Assembly (NCBI RefSeq): GCF_029168945.1 | Contig: NC_083602.1 | Coordinates: 28,569,323 to 28,633,322, forward strand | Origin: Cannabis sativa | Taxonomy: Eukaryota > Streptophyta > Magnoliopsida > Rosales > Cannabaceae | Length of the DNA: 64,000 nucleotides | Direction of reading: 5' to 3' | Shown here: in pieces, positions 42,959 to 55,731 of the stretch | Layout: each line of letters starts with the position of its first letter | How positions within the stretch are numbered: position 1 is the first letter of the stretch | Made by a program: the position numbers and the translations under genes | The notes under the pieces: model-generated | Databases searched by the model: none | The model's input: the letters and a program-made list of their open reading frames with translations, nothing else | Told to the model about the DNA's origin: nothing

Positions 42959-44462
42959 CTAGTGAGAGCACTTACCGAGATATTCTTTATTCCAGTATTT
43001 TGGTAGAAGAGCTAACTCCAAGTACACATTGTACTTGTCAGGTTTGTATGCACCTTTTCTTGTTATCTTGTAACTCGGTGCGAACCTTTTCAATGGGGTC
43101 CAAACGTGCTTGCTGTAGGATCTTTAATATTAAGGAATTCTTTAGAGCAATGAGTCTCTTACGAAGAATTTCTTTCCTTGATTTGTTTGTCGAAGTACCT
43201 AGCAAATTTTTGTTGGCAAACATGCCACTTTAAGGTGGCTTGGTCTCTTCGTTTTTCCCTTTTGTTAAGGGTTCTGCTAGCAAGATGTGGTTTACTTCTT
43301 GGTCATAGTAGACCAAAAGCATGAGAGTAGACTATTGACGGATCACCAGCCAGGGTACTGCCAAGTGGCCAGCCGGGTTGAGGCTATGGCTGACCAACCT
43401 TTAGAGGTAGTGGCCGGCAGAGTTTTTGATTCCATGGTCGGCTAGCCTACTGAGGCCATTATTGGCCAGCCTTTTGAAGGCCAGGTTGATGTTACAGTTT
43501 GATCCCATCTACACTCACTCGGCTTTGCCCCCCAACATGATTTCCGTAGAGCCTTTATGCACTCCTATCAATAGCTCTTCAACTTTTTACTTGATAACAC
43601 ATCTTAGAGGTAGTATTGGGATACCACGTCTGTGTGCTACGCTGTCTAGGATTAGACACCTAGCAACTATCCTCCTCATACCTACTTTCTGGCAAGGTTT
43701 TTGTTTGGAAGCATGCTGCTATGGGTGTCATTCATATTGGATAGTTGTCCAGCATGTCTATTTCTTTTGAAATCAGGATGCTTAGCTCTATAAAGGACTG
43801 AGCGGGTACCAAGTTTTCCTTGGCTGCCAAGGTATTACTGGCAAGTCGAATGAGTGCATCAACTGTTGTATTGTCTTTAGGGAATTGCCTTTTAGTATAG
43901 CCTTTAAGTTGACTTAACTAGTATTGAAATTAGCTCAAACATGCCATCATTTTTCGCATTGAGCTGCATATTCACCTAGGACATGACCTACAATTAGTTG
44001 AGAGTTGTGGTGTATGTCTTGGTATTCAACCCACACTTTGTGTTCTAGCTTGAGGCCAGTAATTAGACCTTCATATTTAGCCTCGTTGTTAGAAGCTTTG
44101 AAATTGACCTTTATTGCCTCGTCCAGCCATTGCCCCCAGGTGCCCTGAGGGCCATGCCTTCATCAAGCGGGTGGTCAATGAACCTTCTAAGTTGAGTTGT
44201 CTTGCTCTTGCTCTTGCTTCTTCTCTTGCTCTTACTTTTCTCTCGAATCTTGAGGGATTTAGCGAGATATTCTTTTATATTTAACCATGAAGCTGGCAAG
44301 AGCTTGGCCTTTTAAGGCCATGCTAGGTTGACAGGTGGCCTTATATTGGCCGAGCTTGAAAGCTAAGTGCTTTAGGTTTTGGTGACACCTGTCAATATGG
44401 CAAGTTGGCATGCATTGCATTAGGAGTTTTGGTAGGAGAGCATGCACACTCCTCCTCCTCAT
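42959..44462 (-). pseudogene. Decayed Tat-type pol (element F): RNase H and integrase remnants
   Basis: Read on the - strand from high to low coordinates. MALKGQALASFMVKY (about 44290-44335) is the RT/RNase H tether. NFKASNNEAKYEGL and ITGLKL (about 44030-44115) are the second, archaeal-type RNase H found in Tat elements. RLASNTLAAKENLVP and MTPI (about 43720-43860) are the following linker. HKGSTEIMLGG (about 43540-43580) is the integrase zinc region. YKITRKGAYKPDKYN...PKYWNKEYLG with a stop at 42959 is the integrase C-terminus. Frames shift repeatedly and stops are common. The catalytic core of the integrase is missing; about 43240-43500 holds GGCCAGCC-rich short repeats instead. The family call rests on several collinear motifs. 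Confidence 0.75.
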
Positions 44463-44602
44463 TCTCCCTTAGACTTCATGGCTTACGAGAATCATTGAAT
44501 TTTCCTTTTTTGCCATTATGTTGGCCAAAGCCATTATTGTTGCGCTTGTCCAATATTGTCATTGTTGGAGATTTGGAAGAGATCGTGTGTGCTGGTCAGC
44601 AC
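44463..44602 (-). pseudogene. Element F upstream remnant, perhaps gag
   Basis: A Gly/Asn/Lys-rich frame (NGKKGKFNDSRK) next to the RNase H tether, with no RT between them. It might be Gag tail sequence, which would mean that protease and RT were deleted. It ends at the D insertion; 54818-54841 is its continuation. Confidence 0.35.
44598..44602. repeat. Target-site duplication of D, left copy
   Basis: AGCAC here and at 54813-54817 flank D exactly. Confidence 0.93.
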
Positions 44603-46497
44603 TGTTGGAAATTATTTTACCAGGATCTTAGATCTACTCACAAGTATGTTTATTAACACCCTAAATATGAACTTTCTAAAACGATGAAATAAACACATAT
44701 AAAGTTTAAGAAACCTTACATTGGGTGCAGCGGAATATAATGACTCCTTCCATTCAGATATCTAGCCCTTGATTCCTTTCTGTAGCAGAGCATTATCAAT
44801 ATCTGAACCTGGATCTCTTTCTCTGAATCTTTGATGCTGAAACTCCTTCTTGCTGAATGTCTTTCTTCACGATCTTCCTCACTATGATTGAGGTATCACT
44901 TGATGTGTGTGGGCACTACTCATACACTAAGGATTTCGAAATTCAAGAGGGAAGAGAAAGAAGAAGTGGCAGCTAAAGATAGGGAGAGAGAAAGGCTCAG
45001 GTTTTTCTCTGAAGGAAAAATAGAAAATTTAAGTGTAATTTTCGTGAAGCCTTCACTATCTATCTATAGCATTCCACTAGGGTTAGGTTTGAATTATTTG
45101 GCATTAAAATAATAAAAATATCAGTTTAAATTTCCTACAAAAGTGGCTGGCCCTATACTAGTGGATTTGGGCCTCACTTTTTGCAATTTTGCAGTTTTAC
45201 CTTTTCTGCATCTGATTTTCTCAAAAACGCCAATTTTCTAATTCAACCATTTAAATGCCAATTCTAACTATTTAATAACTATGAATAATTATTAAATAAT
45301 ATTGTCATTTATCATATTTATTAATTGAACCATACAAAGTATCATAATTAACAAATATGCCCCTAAAACTCTTTCTTTACAATTTCGCCCTTACTTAGTG
45401 AAAAATTCACAAATAGACATAGTCTAATTTGAGAATTATAATTGATTAATCAAAACCAATTACATGAGTCTTACAAGCAATATTATCTCAACTAATGCGG
45501 GGACCATGGGTCTATATAACCGAGCTTCCAATAAGTAGATCAAGAATTTAGCACTGAAATTCACTAACTTATTAATTCTTCGTTGAATCCACGCATAGAA
45601 CTTAGAATTGCACTCTCAGTATATAGAATGCTCTATATGTTCCACCATATAGACACATCATTAGTTATCCATTGTTATAATCCTAATGTGATCAATGATC
45701 CTCTATATGAATGATCTACACTGTAAATGGATTCAATTACCGTTACACCCTACAATGTATTTATTCCTTAAAACACTTAACCCCGTATAAATGATATTTC
45801 AGCTTATGTGAAATGAGTACTCCACCATTTATGTTCGTTTGGTCAAGCTCGAAGGAGATCATCCTTTGCTTACTATTCGCCAGATAGAAGCTATAGATTC
45901 CATGTTTATGCTAGCGCTCCCACTCAATTGCACTACCGTGTTCCCAAAATGTACTTATCACCCTGACCTAAAAGTAGGCTTAACTAACAAATCAAAGAAC
46001 ACGAATAGCCTCTCGAGATTGAGCCTAATCATATCAGGATTAAGATCATTTGATCTAGGATCAACTAGGCGATATTGACTTGAATAGATATTACGGTAAG
46101 TTTAATAAATCTAAGTCAAAGTTCAATATCGGTCCCTTCCGATGCATACTCCATGCATCCAACCTGAGCTTTACTTTAACCAATGCTCTGGAAAGAACAT
46201 AGCACTTCTCCAAATGCAAGTAAACTCTGTTGTAGATTATCATATCAGTAAAACCCTATGTCTGATAAATCTAGGAAACTTTATTCACATAGTCATGTTT
46301 ACTTTCCAATGTGTTGACGACACAATAAACAGGATCAAGTATGTGAAAAGGGTTTCAGATGAATTTATACATTATGTACATATAATCATGAAATAAATCA
46401 TGTGAACCATGCAACATTAAATGTTATTTCTGATCTATATTAATAAGTAAATCTGATTATATTGAAATGAGTTTTATTTAGGGCATAAAACCCAACA
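44603..46497 (-). repeat. Element D 3' LTR
   Basis: 1895 bp, TGTTGG...CCAACA. Open frames at 44888, 45839 and 46142 recur in the other LTR and are not genes. Confidence 0.94.
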
Positions 46498-46510
46498 AAC
46501 TCCCACTTGC
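46498..46510 (-). promoter_or_regulatory. Element D polypurine tract
   Basis: AAGTGGGAGTTT in element orientation, next to the 3' LTR. Confidence 0.85.
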
Positions 46511-48127
46511 ACTAATATAAAACAAAAAGTGCGTTTCAAATAATCTCAACACCTTGATATACAAATCAAGTGTAGTAGTAGTAAACTCCTCGTAATAGGA
46601 TCTGAAAGGTTGAATTAACCACAACCTTTTCTCCACCATTACTCTTCCTTTAATCACAAAATCATTGATAATGTGAAATTCCTCTCTATATGTCTACTCT
46701 CTTGGGATACTGGATTCTATATCTTTGGCAACTACTTTTGGTTAATCAGGAAATTAACACTAGTAGTTTAAGGCAATTTGGAATGGTGCCAAAGATGTAT
46801 AGAACTTTCCTTAGACTGAATAAGTACCTTTCCTGCAACTTTAACATTCAGTCTCTCTCTGGTAGACCTAGAGAATTCAGATAGGTTTTTACACTTCTCC
46901 AAAATCACTATTCCACCCCCAGAGTAACCACCATCTTATCAGAAATATTTACTAGCACATAGGCAAATTTCGAAATCTGATGTGGTGTAGTCTAAGAGTT
47001 TTAAACACACCCTTATAGACTAACATATAGTTCCTCTTCTTTATCTTAAGATTTACTTGATTGTCTTCCAATGTTCTTCTCCCCGGATTAATGCGATACC
47101 TACTCATTACTCCCACTCAACAGCAGGTGTCTGGTCTAAGGCATACAAAAGCATATCTAAGACCTCTCACTGTTGATGTAAGAAATTCTTTCATGGCTTT
47201 ATCTTTTCTGGAATAGTTAAGACTTTTCCTTAGATAAATAAAATCTATACCTAAGAAGTTGTGAAGCTTCTATAGATTGCCATTAGAAAGAAAATGCTTC
47301 AGCATTTTACTAAAGTAAGTTGCTTGCATTAGAGTAAGTAATTACCAGGTATACCATAAGCCATAGGTTTAGATAAACTCAAACCTATAATACTAGGAAC
47401 AGGAAGTTTTGTTAAGTCCATTGAATGGACTTATAAACAAAATTTCCTTTTATGTCCTTGTAATAGAAAGCTTTAGGTTATTCCATGTGAATGGATTAAA
47501 CCATAGTTCTATTGGCTTTTCTTCTTAGTTTCTTATCTTGACAATCCATTACTTGTTTAAACTCACAATGGATTTTAATCACTAGTGTCTCCCAAGTCAT
47601 AAGAGGGGAGTTCCTAGAAACTCTCCCACTACGACAAGGTACCGTGAATTATGTCGAAGAAAACTGAATGGTATTGATCTCTTCGGTTGTGACAAGACAA
47701 CAGAGGCAGTGGGATCATCATATGTTATATAAGATGATAGAACACTTTTGGAATCAAGAAAATTATCTCCTTTATTTGCTACTTGTTTTCAGACTTAGTC
47801 ATTATCTTAGAAAAGTAGTATTTGTTTGAACAAACACTTTCTTATCTATTGACAATGGGATGGTCCACCCCTAATCACTTAGAATAGCTAAGAAACCATG
47901 GTTAACAGTTCTAGCTTTTCTTAAGATTTTGATTAGGTCATCCATGAATCTAGTAATGATTTACATTAAGTACCCAACCATTACATCATTCTGAAATTGT
48001 ATTACCATAGAAGGATTTAGGCAACGACTAGTAACTAATCAACATGCAACTCGAAATTTCTGGGGAGGTAAGTTTGGATATAATTCAAAAATCAATTTAA
48101 TGATCTTTGAACTGCATATCTACTAAC
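46511..48127 (-). other. Element D 3' internal region, non-coding
   Basis: Collinear with segments 15389-15777 and 41016-41668 of A, and with the part of A lost beyond 41668. No reading frame stands out, and I could not recognise RT or RNase H motifs. Confidence 0.7.
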
Positions 48128-48410
48128 TATTTCTCCACCCCTATCAGTTCGCAAGATCTTTAACCACTTACCTTAATGGTTTTAACCATTGCTAGAAATT
48201 AATGAAATTTTTCAAACATTTCAAATTTCTTTGCATAAGGTATAATCTAGAGTTATCGTTTTAAGAATACAACGAAAGACTCATATCCACCCCTGAATGT
48301 GCATCCATCTGCGAATGAGATGAACTTACTTTCACTGGATATAGGCATATTAACTCTTTGCAGAGATTGATCTTGTCAAATCCACTATGAACAAGATACA
48401 AATGCCATAG
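48128..48410 (-). pseudogene. Decayed copia pol fragments in D
   Basis: LKILRTDRGGEI at 48128-48163 and LWHLYLVHSGFDKIN-type sequence at 48348-48410 are integrase and pre-integrase remnants on the - strand. Stops and frame breaks, such as the TAG at about 48190, coincide with those in A (5046-5326). Confidence 0.72.
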
Positions 48411-49152
48411 ATTAAAAAAAATGTGGTAGTGTCTTTTGATGACATAGGTTTAGTTACATTAAAGAGTTCTTAGAATACTGCAAGTGGATCCTGGTCACAG
48501 AATACCTAACTCATATTCCATACAGTTTAATCCATTAATAGAAGATGGATATTAAACACTTGAGAAAGTGTAACTGTATTGTATTCTGGAATTAGAAATA
48601 TAAGAAAATTTCTATTTGGAATTTAAAATTAAAGTCAAAGACTTAAATTTATACCAAATATTATGAGTAATTCTATATTGGACCACCACTACTAATACAA
48701 ACTCTAAGTCAGATTTGCCCACACAAGTAGGAGATTTCTAAGATTGAGGATTTATATCAATTGGGAATAGAATTTCGGGATTATAATCATATGCGTCATA
48801 TAAAATGACATGAAATGATTTATAGACCATTCATCCAATGATATGTTTTGAAAGCTAATTCGAAATGAATAAGCTAAGAGGAATTAGGATAATTTCGTTT
48901 AAAATAAGAATCCAACGATGCTTCGATTAGCGAAAGTCAAAGTAATCTTATTTATATAATCTTCTTGTTTCATATCGTAAAAATACTAGTCTAAGGTGTC
49001 ATCAATTGATGAACAGCTAGATGTCGCATATACAATATTTATCTTTCGAGATCTAACACTATTATGTATATCTAATGGTGAAAATCCACTAGGGATTTAT
49101 CTCATTAGATAAACAAGCCAAGTTAGACCAACAATGAAGATTCGAAATTAAA
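48411..49152 (-). other. Element D stretch between pol traces and leader
   Basis: Non-coding; equivalent to 4284-5045 of A. Gag would lie here in B and C but is absent. Confidence 0.6.
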
Positions 49153-49538
49153 CTACAACTTAATAACAGAAAATAACATGGTTCAATATAAATTCATACA
49201 CAATTCAGAAATTATAAGCATATAGCAAGTAGGAATGAAAAGTGAAAATACTAAAACTTATAATCCTAAATAATTTCCAAGGTTTTCAACAAGGCGATAT
49301 CGGTTGTCCCGTTTAGGCGAGAGTCAAAGGTACCATTCATTGAATAGAGTTGTCAGCTCGTCTAAAATGTTAAACATTCTAGCAACCTTTTATTCGATCA
49401 AGATTGGAATTCAGCGTTGTCCCGTTTAGGCGAGAGTCAAGGCAATTCTATCTTATGAGCTTCCACCATTGTTTCATAATTTGCAAGTCAAGTATGGTCG
49501 CCACCATTAGGGTGATCCATACCATACAAAACACTTAC
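49153..49538 (-). other. Candidate 386-nt leader intron of D
   Basis: Donor GTAAGTG (from 49538, complement) and acceptor TTGTAG ending at 49153. Retained although D has no gag to express. Confidence 0.45.
49305..49441 (-). repeat. Twin leader motif of D
   Basis: TTGACTCTCGCCTAAACGGG at 49305-49328 and 49418-49441 (complement), 113 nt apart. Confidence 0.65.
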
Positions 49539-49541
49539 AAA
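49478..49541 (-). promoter_or_regulatory. Three-tier splice-donor stem-loop of D
   Basis: Outer TTTGCAAGT/ACTTACAAA, middle GTATGGT (49492-49498) with ACCATAC (49521-49527), inner CACC-ATTAG-GGTG (49502-49514). The middle stem differs from C on both sides, so pairing is kept. Confidence 0.6.
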
Positions 49542-49587
49542 CTACTTATCATGCGAGGTTAAACGGTGCGAAATTGCTAATGAACGT

Positions 49588-49604
49588 TCCTCCATTAGGG
49601 AGGA
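49588..49604. promoter_or_regulatory. Hairpin with ATTAG loop, leader of D
   Basis: TCCTCC-ATTAG-GGAGGA, identical to B and C. Confidence 0.6.
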
Positions 49605-52600
49605 TTACTCACTAAAACAAACACGGTGTAAAACCCACAATGGAGATCAAATGTCTCTTGATAATAAAGCTCATTATTTAAAGAGAGTTGTATTTTTTTT
49701 GATTCTCTTTATTTATTCTATTTATTTTAAATATATATTTATTTAATTAAAATTTCCAATTTAGAATGAAAAATTCTAAATATAAATTTTAATTTAATAT
49801 TTATAAATTTTACTTAGATGGATATGAAAATAACATGAATTATTTCCATCTTAGTAATAATTTCCAATAAATATTTAGAAAAATATTCAATTTAAGTTGT
49901 TACAAAATTAATTTAAATTAATTTACAATTCAAATTTAATTTTCTATAAATATATATTGCATTTCGAAAAATTAAAGTATATAAGAATACAATTTACGAA
50001 AAATGCATATTAAAATAAAAAATAAATCCTGGAAAAATTATTCTAATTTAATGTTGGCCCAAAATTAATTAATAAAATTAATTTACAACAAAAAATATAA
50101 TTTTCCTATTTAATTAAATATATAAGAAAAATTTCAAATATTTAAGTATGATGATGAAAATCAACTTAAATATTAATTTTCTATTTAATTAAATACACTA
50201 GAAAAATACTTCAAGCAAAAATATCATCTATCTAGATTTTCCTTTGACTAATTAATTCAATTTTTAATAATATACTTTAATTTAATTTATTTTAAATTAA
50301 TCAATAAATGAAAAAATCATCGATTTAAGTTGATCCAAGAATTAATTAAAATAAATAATTAATTTACAACTTAATCTATTTTTCAAGATAAAATTCGAAA
50401 TTCTAGCATTTAAGAAATGCAATTTCGAAAATTGATTAATAAAATAAAAAAAATATATTTTGAAAATTATTTAAATTTAGTTGAAAAAATAAATTTCAAC
50501 TAAAAATAATTTTCTATTTAATTAAATGTCATGAAAAAGAAATATTTAAGTATGATGATAAAAATCAACTTAGATATTTAATTTTCAAATTAATTAAATG
50601 TATTAAATTCAAGAAATAAATAATTAAGTGTAGAGAAGACTTAATTATTAATCTCTAGTTTAATACTAGGAAAAAGATACTTAAAATAAATTGTACCAAA
50701 ATTAATTAATAAATAATTAATTTCACAATGTATAATATTTCCTATTTAATATTAGAAATAATAAGTAGTCTAGAAATAACTATCTAGAAAATATCTTATT
50801 TGACTAAGTATCTTTTCCACAAAATTTGAAAAAATATCTAATTTAAGTTGTACTAGAAAAAATCTAGAACTTAAATATTTTCAAATTTAAATTTAATTAA
50901 ATATCAAAAATTAAGTTGTAACCACTTAATTTGAAAATATTCCATTTTAAGTTAATATTTGAAAAAATATTAACTTAAAAAATATCTAAAGAATCTTAAT
51001 AACCAATGCCTAAAATTCCTCAACTTAATTTTGAAATTTGAAATTCAAAAGATATTCAGATTTAAGTTGGTTAGTTGTAGATAACTAAATATCAACTTAA
51101 ATAAGAATATTTAATGAAAAATTTAAATTAAGTTCCAGAAAGAATCTAGATGGTTATAATTCTATATTTAATTAAATACAAGAAAATACATATAGTTTAG
51201 CTTAGAACATAAAATTCCTTAAACTATATTTTTCTTAAATTAATTTCAAAATAAATGAAATTAATTATGTTGCTAATCAATTTTATTAGGTTAAACTAGT
51301 TTAATTAACCTAGTACAGTTATTCAAATCAGGCAAATGGGCCTTCACAATTGGGGTGGTTTGTGTGAGGGGGTGCTGGGTTCAGTATGTCGTACCCACTT
51401 CTATGGCTCCCAACTCTCACACAAGGCCCAAAAGAGAGGAATTTAACCTTAATAAGAACAACTGTTATTAATTGAATAAGCCCAATAAGTAAATGGGCCT
51501 AAATAAATTCTATCAAGAACTATGATAATTTATTTTAGCAACAACAACCTATATGCATCTATAATCAAATTAAACACATAGGCTCACACAGGCACACTTT
51601 GGATGGGTCCTATCATGTTGCTAGGTCATACACAGATGAAAGAAGATTGTAAATTATACCTGTTACAAATTATTATCTTGACCAAGGGAGCCATCAGATC
51701 ATTAGATCTGGCAAAAAGTAACCATGACTATTTGCAATCAAGTAATAATAGGTTTTGAAAACTTACACATAAGCTAAAACACATACTCCTGCAACAAGGT
51801 TAGCTGGATAGTTGGATGTAGGATTTATTTAATTTTAAATTAAATAATTAATTTCGAAATAATTAATTAAATAAATAAAATATTTATTTTTCGAAAATTT
51901 AAGAAAATAAAATAAATTCGAAAATTTAAAAAAAATTAAATTTAAAATTAAACCTACAATTTTTGAAAAAATAGGTTTCAACCAACCTAAATTTCATTTC
52001 AAAAAAAAAAAAATTGCTAACTACTTTTAAATTTTAAATGTTATTTTATAAATAAAAATTAAATAAAAATTAGAAAAGATAAATGAAATATCTTTTCAGA
52101 TTTTAAATTTAATTTAAATAAATAAAATAACAAAATTTAAAAGTTAGCAAAATATCTTACATCTATTTAAAATTACATGATTATAAATATCTTATTTTAA
52201 ATTTAAATAAGGTCAAAATATCTAAAAAGATTTAATTTAAAAAAAATCTTAAAAGATAAGATATAATTAAAAATATCTTAAAAGATAAGATATTTTAAAA
52301 AATATCTTAAAAGATTTTATAAATATCTTATAAAATCTGACCTTAAATTCACAAAAAAAATATAATCAAATTTAAAAATAAGATAGATTTTTAAGCAAGA
52401 AGATAGATACTAATTCTATTCAAATTCAAATTACACTAATATCTAGAATTAAATTTAAAAAATATTTAATTTATTCAAAATGATAATTAGAATTGAATTA
52501 GGAATAGTAATAGTATAAATACAAAACTATACAAAAAATTAGAAGTTAATTCCATGAAAAAGCATGAAAAATCGAAGAAAAACAAAAAAATTCGAAACTG

Positions 52601-52903
52601 TACGGACAGATTTGCGATCGCAGGAAAATATCAGCACAGCCCCAATTTTTTCAAATCTTCAAAAAATCATAACTAATTCAAATAAAATCCAAATTAAGTT
52701 CTGTAAAAGGCTAACTTGCTTAATTTTTTCCATACTATCCAATAAAAATAATTCCAAAGATAAAATCGCAATTATTTTTCACGAAAAGTTCTCAAACATC
52801 AATCAATCATCAAATAACACTCAATACAACATGATACCATCCAAAGAACATACAAACAATCGTTTTAAAGTCCAAATTTCTTGCAAGTAAATCAATTACC
52901 ATG
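49605..52903 (-). other. Element D leader, AT-rich, non-coding
   Basis: 3.3 kb of A/T-rich sequence collinear with 461-3895 of A. It contains a small block of AAGATA repeats near 52235-52330 and the GCGATCGC palindrome. No gene was found; the frame at 52564-52890 lies across the palindrome and is not conserved. Confidence 0.7.
52614..52621. promoter_or_regulatory. GCGATCGC palindrome, leader of D
   Basis: A perfect 8-nt palindrome 297 nt from the LTR, as in C. Confidence 0.4.
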
Positions 52904-52915
52904 GCTTTGAGGCCA
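52904..52915 (-). promoter_or_regulatory. Element D primer binding site, altered
   Basis: TGGCCTCAAAGC in element orientation: three mismatches in 12 to the initiator tRNA-Met complement, although the LTRs are almost identical. Confidence 0.7.
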
Positions 52916-52917
52916 GT

Positions 52918-54812
52918 TGTTGGAAATTATTTTACCAGGATCTTAGATCTACTCACAAGTATGTTTATTAACACCCTAAATATGAACTTTCTAAAACGAA
53001 GAAATAAACACATATAAAGTTTAAGAAACCTTACATTGGGTGCAGCGGAATATAAGGACTCCTTCCATTCAGATATCTAGCCCTTGATTCCTTTCTGTAG
53101 CAGAGCATTATCAATATCTGAACCTGGATCTCTTTCTCTGAATCTTTGATGCTGAAACTCCTTCTTGCTGAATGTCTTTCTTCACGATCTTCCTCACTAT
53201 GATTGAGGTATCACTTGATGTGTGTGGGCACTCCTCATACACTAAGGATTTCGAGATTCAAGAGGGAAGAGAAAGAAGAAGTGGCAGCTAAAGATGGGGA
53301 GAGAGAAAGGCTCAGGTTTCTCTCTGAAGGAAAAATAGAAAATTTAAGTGTAATTTTCGTGAAGCCTTCACTATCTATTTATAGCATTCCACTAGGGTTA
53401 GGTTTGAATTATTTGGCATTAAAATAATAAAAATATCAGTTTAAATTTCCTACAAAAGTGGCTGGCCCTATACTAGTGGATTTGGGCCTCACTTTTTGCA
53501 ATTTTGCAGTTTTACCTTTTCTGCATCTGATTTTCTCAAAAACGCCAATTTTCTAATTCAACCATTTAAATGCCAATTCTAACTATTTAATAACTATGAA
53601 TAATTATTAAATAATATTGTCATTTATCATATTTATTAATTGAACCATACAAAGTATCATAATTAACAAATATGCCCCTAAAACTCTTTCTTTACAATTT
53701 CGCCCTTACTTAGTGAAAAATTCACAAATAGACATAGTCTAATTTGAGAATTATAATTGATTAATCAAAACCAATTACATGAGTCTTACAAGCAATATTA
53801 TCTCAACTAATGCGGGGACCATGGGTCTATATAACCGAGCTTCCAATAAGTAGATCAAGAATTTAGCACTGAAATTCACTAACTTATTAATTCTTCGTTG
53901 AATCCACGCATAGAACTTAGAATTGCACTCTCAGTATATAGAATGCTCTATATGTTCCACCATATAGACACATCATTAGTTATCCATTGTTATAATCCTA
54001 ATGTGATCAATGATCCTCTATATGAATGATCTACACTGTAAAGGGATTCAATTACCGTTACACCCTACAATGTATTTATTCCTTAAAACACTTAACCCCG
54101 TATAAATGATATTTCAGCTTATGTGAAATGAGTACTCCACCATTTATGTTCGTTTGGTCAAGCTCGAAGGAGATCATCCTTTGCTTACTATTCGCCAGAT
54201 AGAAGCTATAGATTCCATGTTTATGCTAGCGCTCCCACTCAATTGCACTACCGTGTTCCCAAAATGTACGTATCACCCTGACCTAAAAGTAGGCTTAACT
54301 AACAAATCAAAGAACACGAATAGCCTCTCGAGATTGAGCCTAATCATATCAGGATTAAGATCATTTGATCTAGGATCAACTAGGCGATATTGACTTGAAT
54401 AGATATTACGGTAAGTTTAATAAATCTAAGTCAAAGTTCAATATCGGTCCCTTCCGATGCATACTCCATGCATCCAACCTGAGCTTTACTTTAACCAATG
54501 CTCTGGAAAGAACATAGCACTTCTCCAAATGCAAGTAAACTCTGTTGTAGATTATCATATCAGTAAAACCCTATGTCTGATAAATCTAGGAAACTTTATT
54601 CACATAGTCATGTTTACTTTCCAATGTGTTGACGACACAATAAACAGGATCAAGTATGTGAAAAGGGTTTCAGATGAATTTATACATTATGTACATATAA
54701 TCATGAAATAAATCATGTGAACCATGCAACATTAAATGTTATTTCTGATCTATATTAATAAGTAAATCTGATTATATTGAAATGAGTTTTATTTAGGGCA
54801 TAAAACCCAACA
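52918..54812 (-). repeat. Element D 5' LTR
   Basis: 1895 bp. TATTTATAG near 53376-53384 is the TATA-like region by analogy with B. Followed by AGCAC. Confidence 0.94.
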
Positions 54813-54817
54813 AGCAC

Positions 54818-54841
54818 GTCGAACAACACTTGGGGCAATAT
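54818..54841 (-). other. Continuation of F after D
   Basis: 24 bp of the sequence that D split; the H LTR starts right after. Confidence 0.5.
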
Positions 54842-55050
54842 TGTAACACCCTATTAGTTTAGGCATGGTACAATGGTTTTCATAATTACTGTGCAACCTT
54901 TGCTAATCAAAGGGTTTATAAAAAGTGATAAAATTTAAACTTTAATAAATAAACATATACTGTATTACATTTATAAAATCTGGGGTCCCGTATCTACATT
55001 TTTCAACATCACATAATCAAAAGATGTTGCACAACGACTACAAAATCGTG

Positions 55051-55330
55051 AGCCTTAATATGTGTTTGGTAAAATTTAAAAAATAGTTTTTTCAAAAATT
55101 TAAGTGAAATTTATAGTTTTAGGAAAAGTTGGCCTACCCTAGCTTTGAGATTTTAGCTTTTAAGGGAAGCTACAATTTTGGTTTAATAATTTTTTCACTT
55201 GACCCAATTGCCATCATCTAATATTAAAATTTCCCATTTACCAATTAATTTTAGGGCTTCTTACATTCTTTCAATCTTATCCTTATTGAAAAAAAATCCT
55301 TCTATGATCAAAAACTACTCAACAGTCATC

Positions 55331-55373
<43 letters not shown>

Positions 55374-55731
55374 AATTCTAATTTATTATTTTATTATATA
55401 AATAATAAAAGAATTAAATATTAGAAGAAAAAATTATCGTAATTTATAATATAATAAATAATATTTATAAATATATTAATATGTATAAAAATATTTAAAT
55501 AAATTAGATAACAAATGTCATACCTATTTTAGTAATTATATATTTAACAGTTATTTAATCATTTAGCTTACCAAACACTTATATACAACTTTTTCAACTC
55601 ACAACTGTTTTAAAATTATATTTACCAAACACTCAGGAGCTTTTTCTCACAGCACAGCTACAGCTGCTTTTTCTCACAGCACAACTACAGCTGCTTTTTT
55701 CCACATCACAGCTGTGCCAAACTGGCCCTTA
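55051..55731. mobile_element. MITE-like insert (hAT-type?) in the H LTR
   Basis: It interrupts sequence that is continuous in the G LTR. Ends are GTGTTTGGTAAAA on the left and TGCCAAACTGGCCCTT on the right, a TTTGG(T/C)A inverted pair. GAGCCTTA and GGCCCTTA may be an 8-bp target duplication with two differences. Inside are (TTA)n at 55331-55372 and a 27-bp tandem (GCTTTTTCTCACAGCAC...) from 55639. No transposase. Confidence 0.5.
55331..55372. repeat. (TTA)n microsatellite
   Basis: About 14 uninterrupted TTA units. Confidence 0.95.

Larger units (their letters stand above)
44603..54812 (-). mobile_element. Element D: complete gag-less copia-type LTR element (LARD-like)
   Basis: 10.2 kb with two LTRs of 1895 bp each, AGCAC duplications, primer site, leader signals and polypurine tract, but no gag and only traces of pol. 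I counted about nine differences between the LTRs, so it inserted recently. Internal pol fragments carry the same stops as element A. It is therefore a non-autonomous family that moved after losing its genes. Its leader signals are well preserved. Confidence 0.93.

Noticed and set aside
42955..43233. 92-codon + strand frame
   Set aside because: It is antisense to the recognisable integrase C-terminus of the Tat relic.
45839..46396. Small frames in the D LTR as genes
   Set aside because: They repeat exactly at 54154-54711 in the other LTR and show no family resemblance.
55331..55372. Poly-Leu coding tract in the frame 55199-55381
   Set aside because: It is a TTA microsatellite inside a MITE-like insert.
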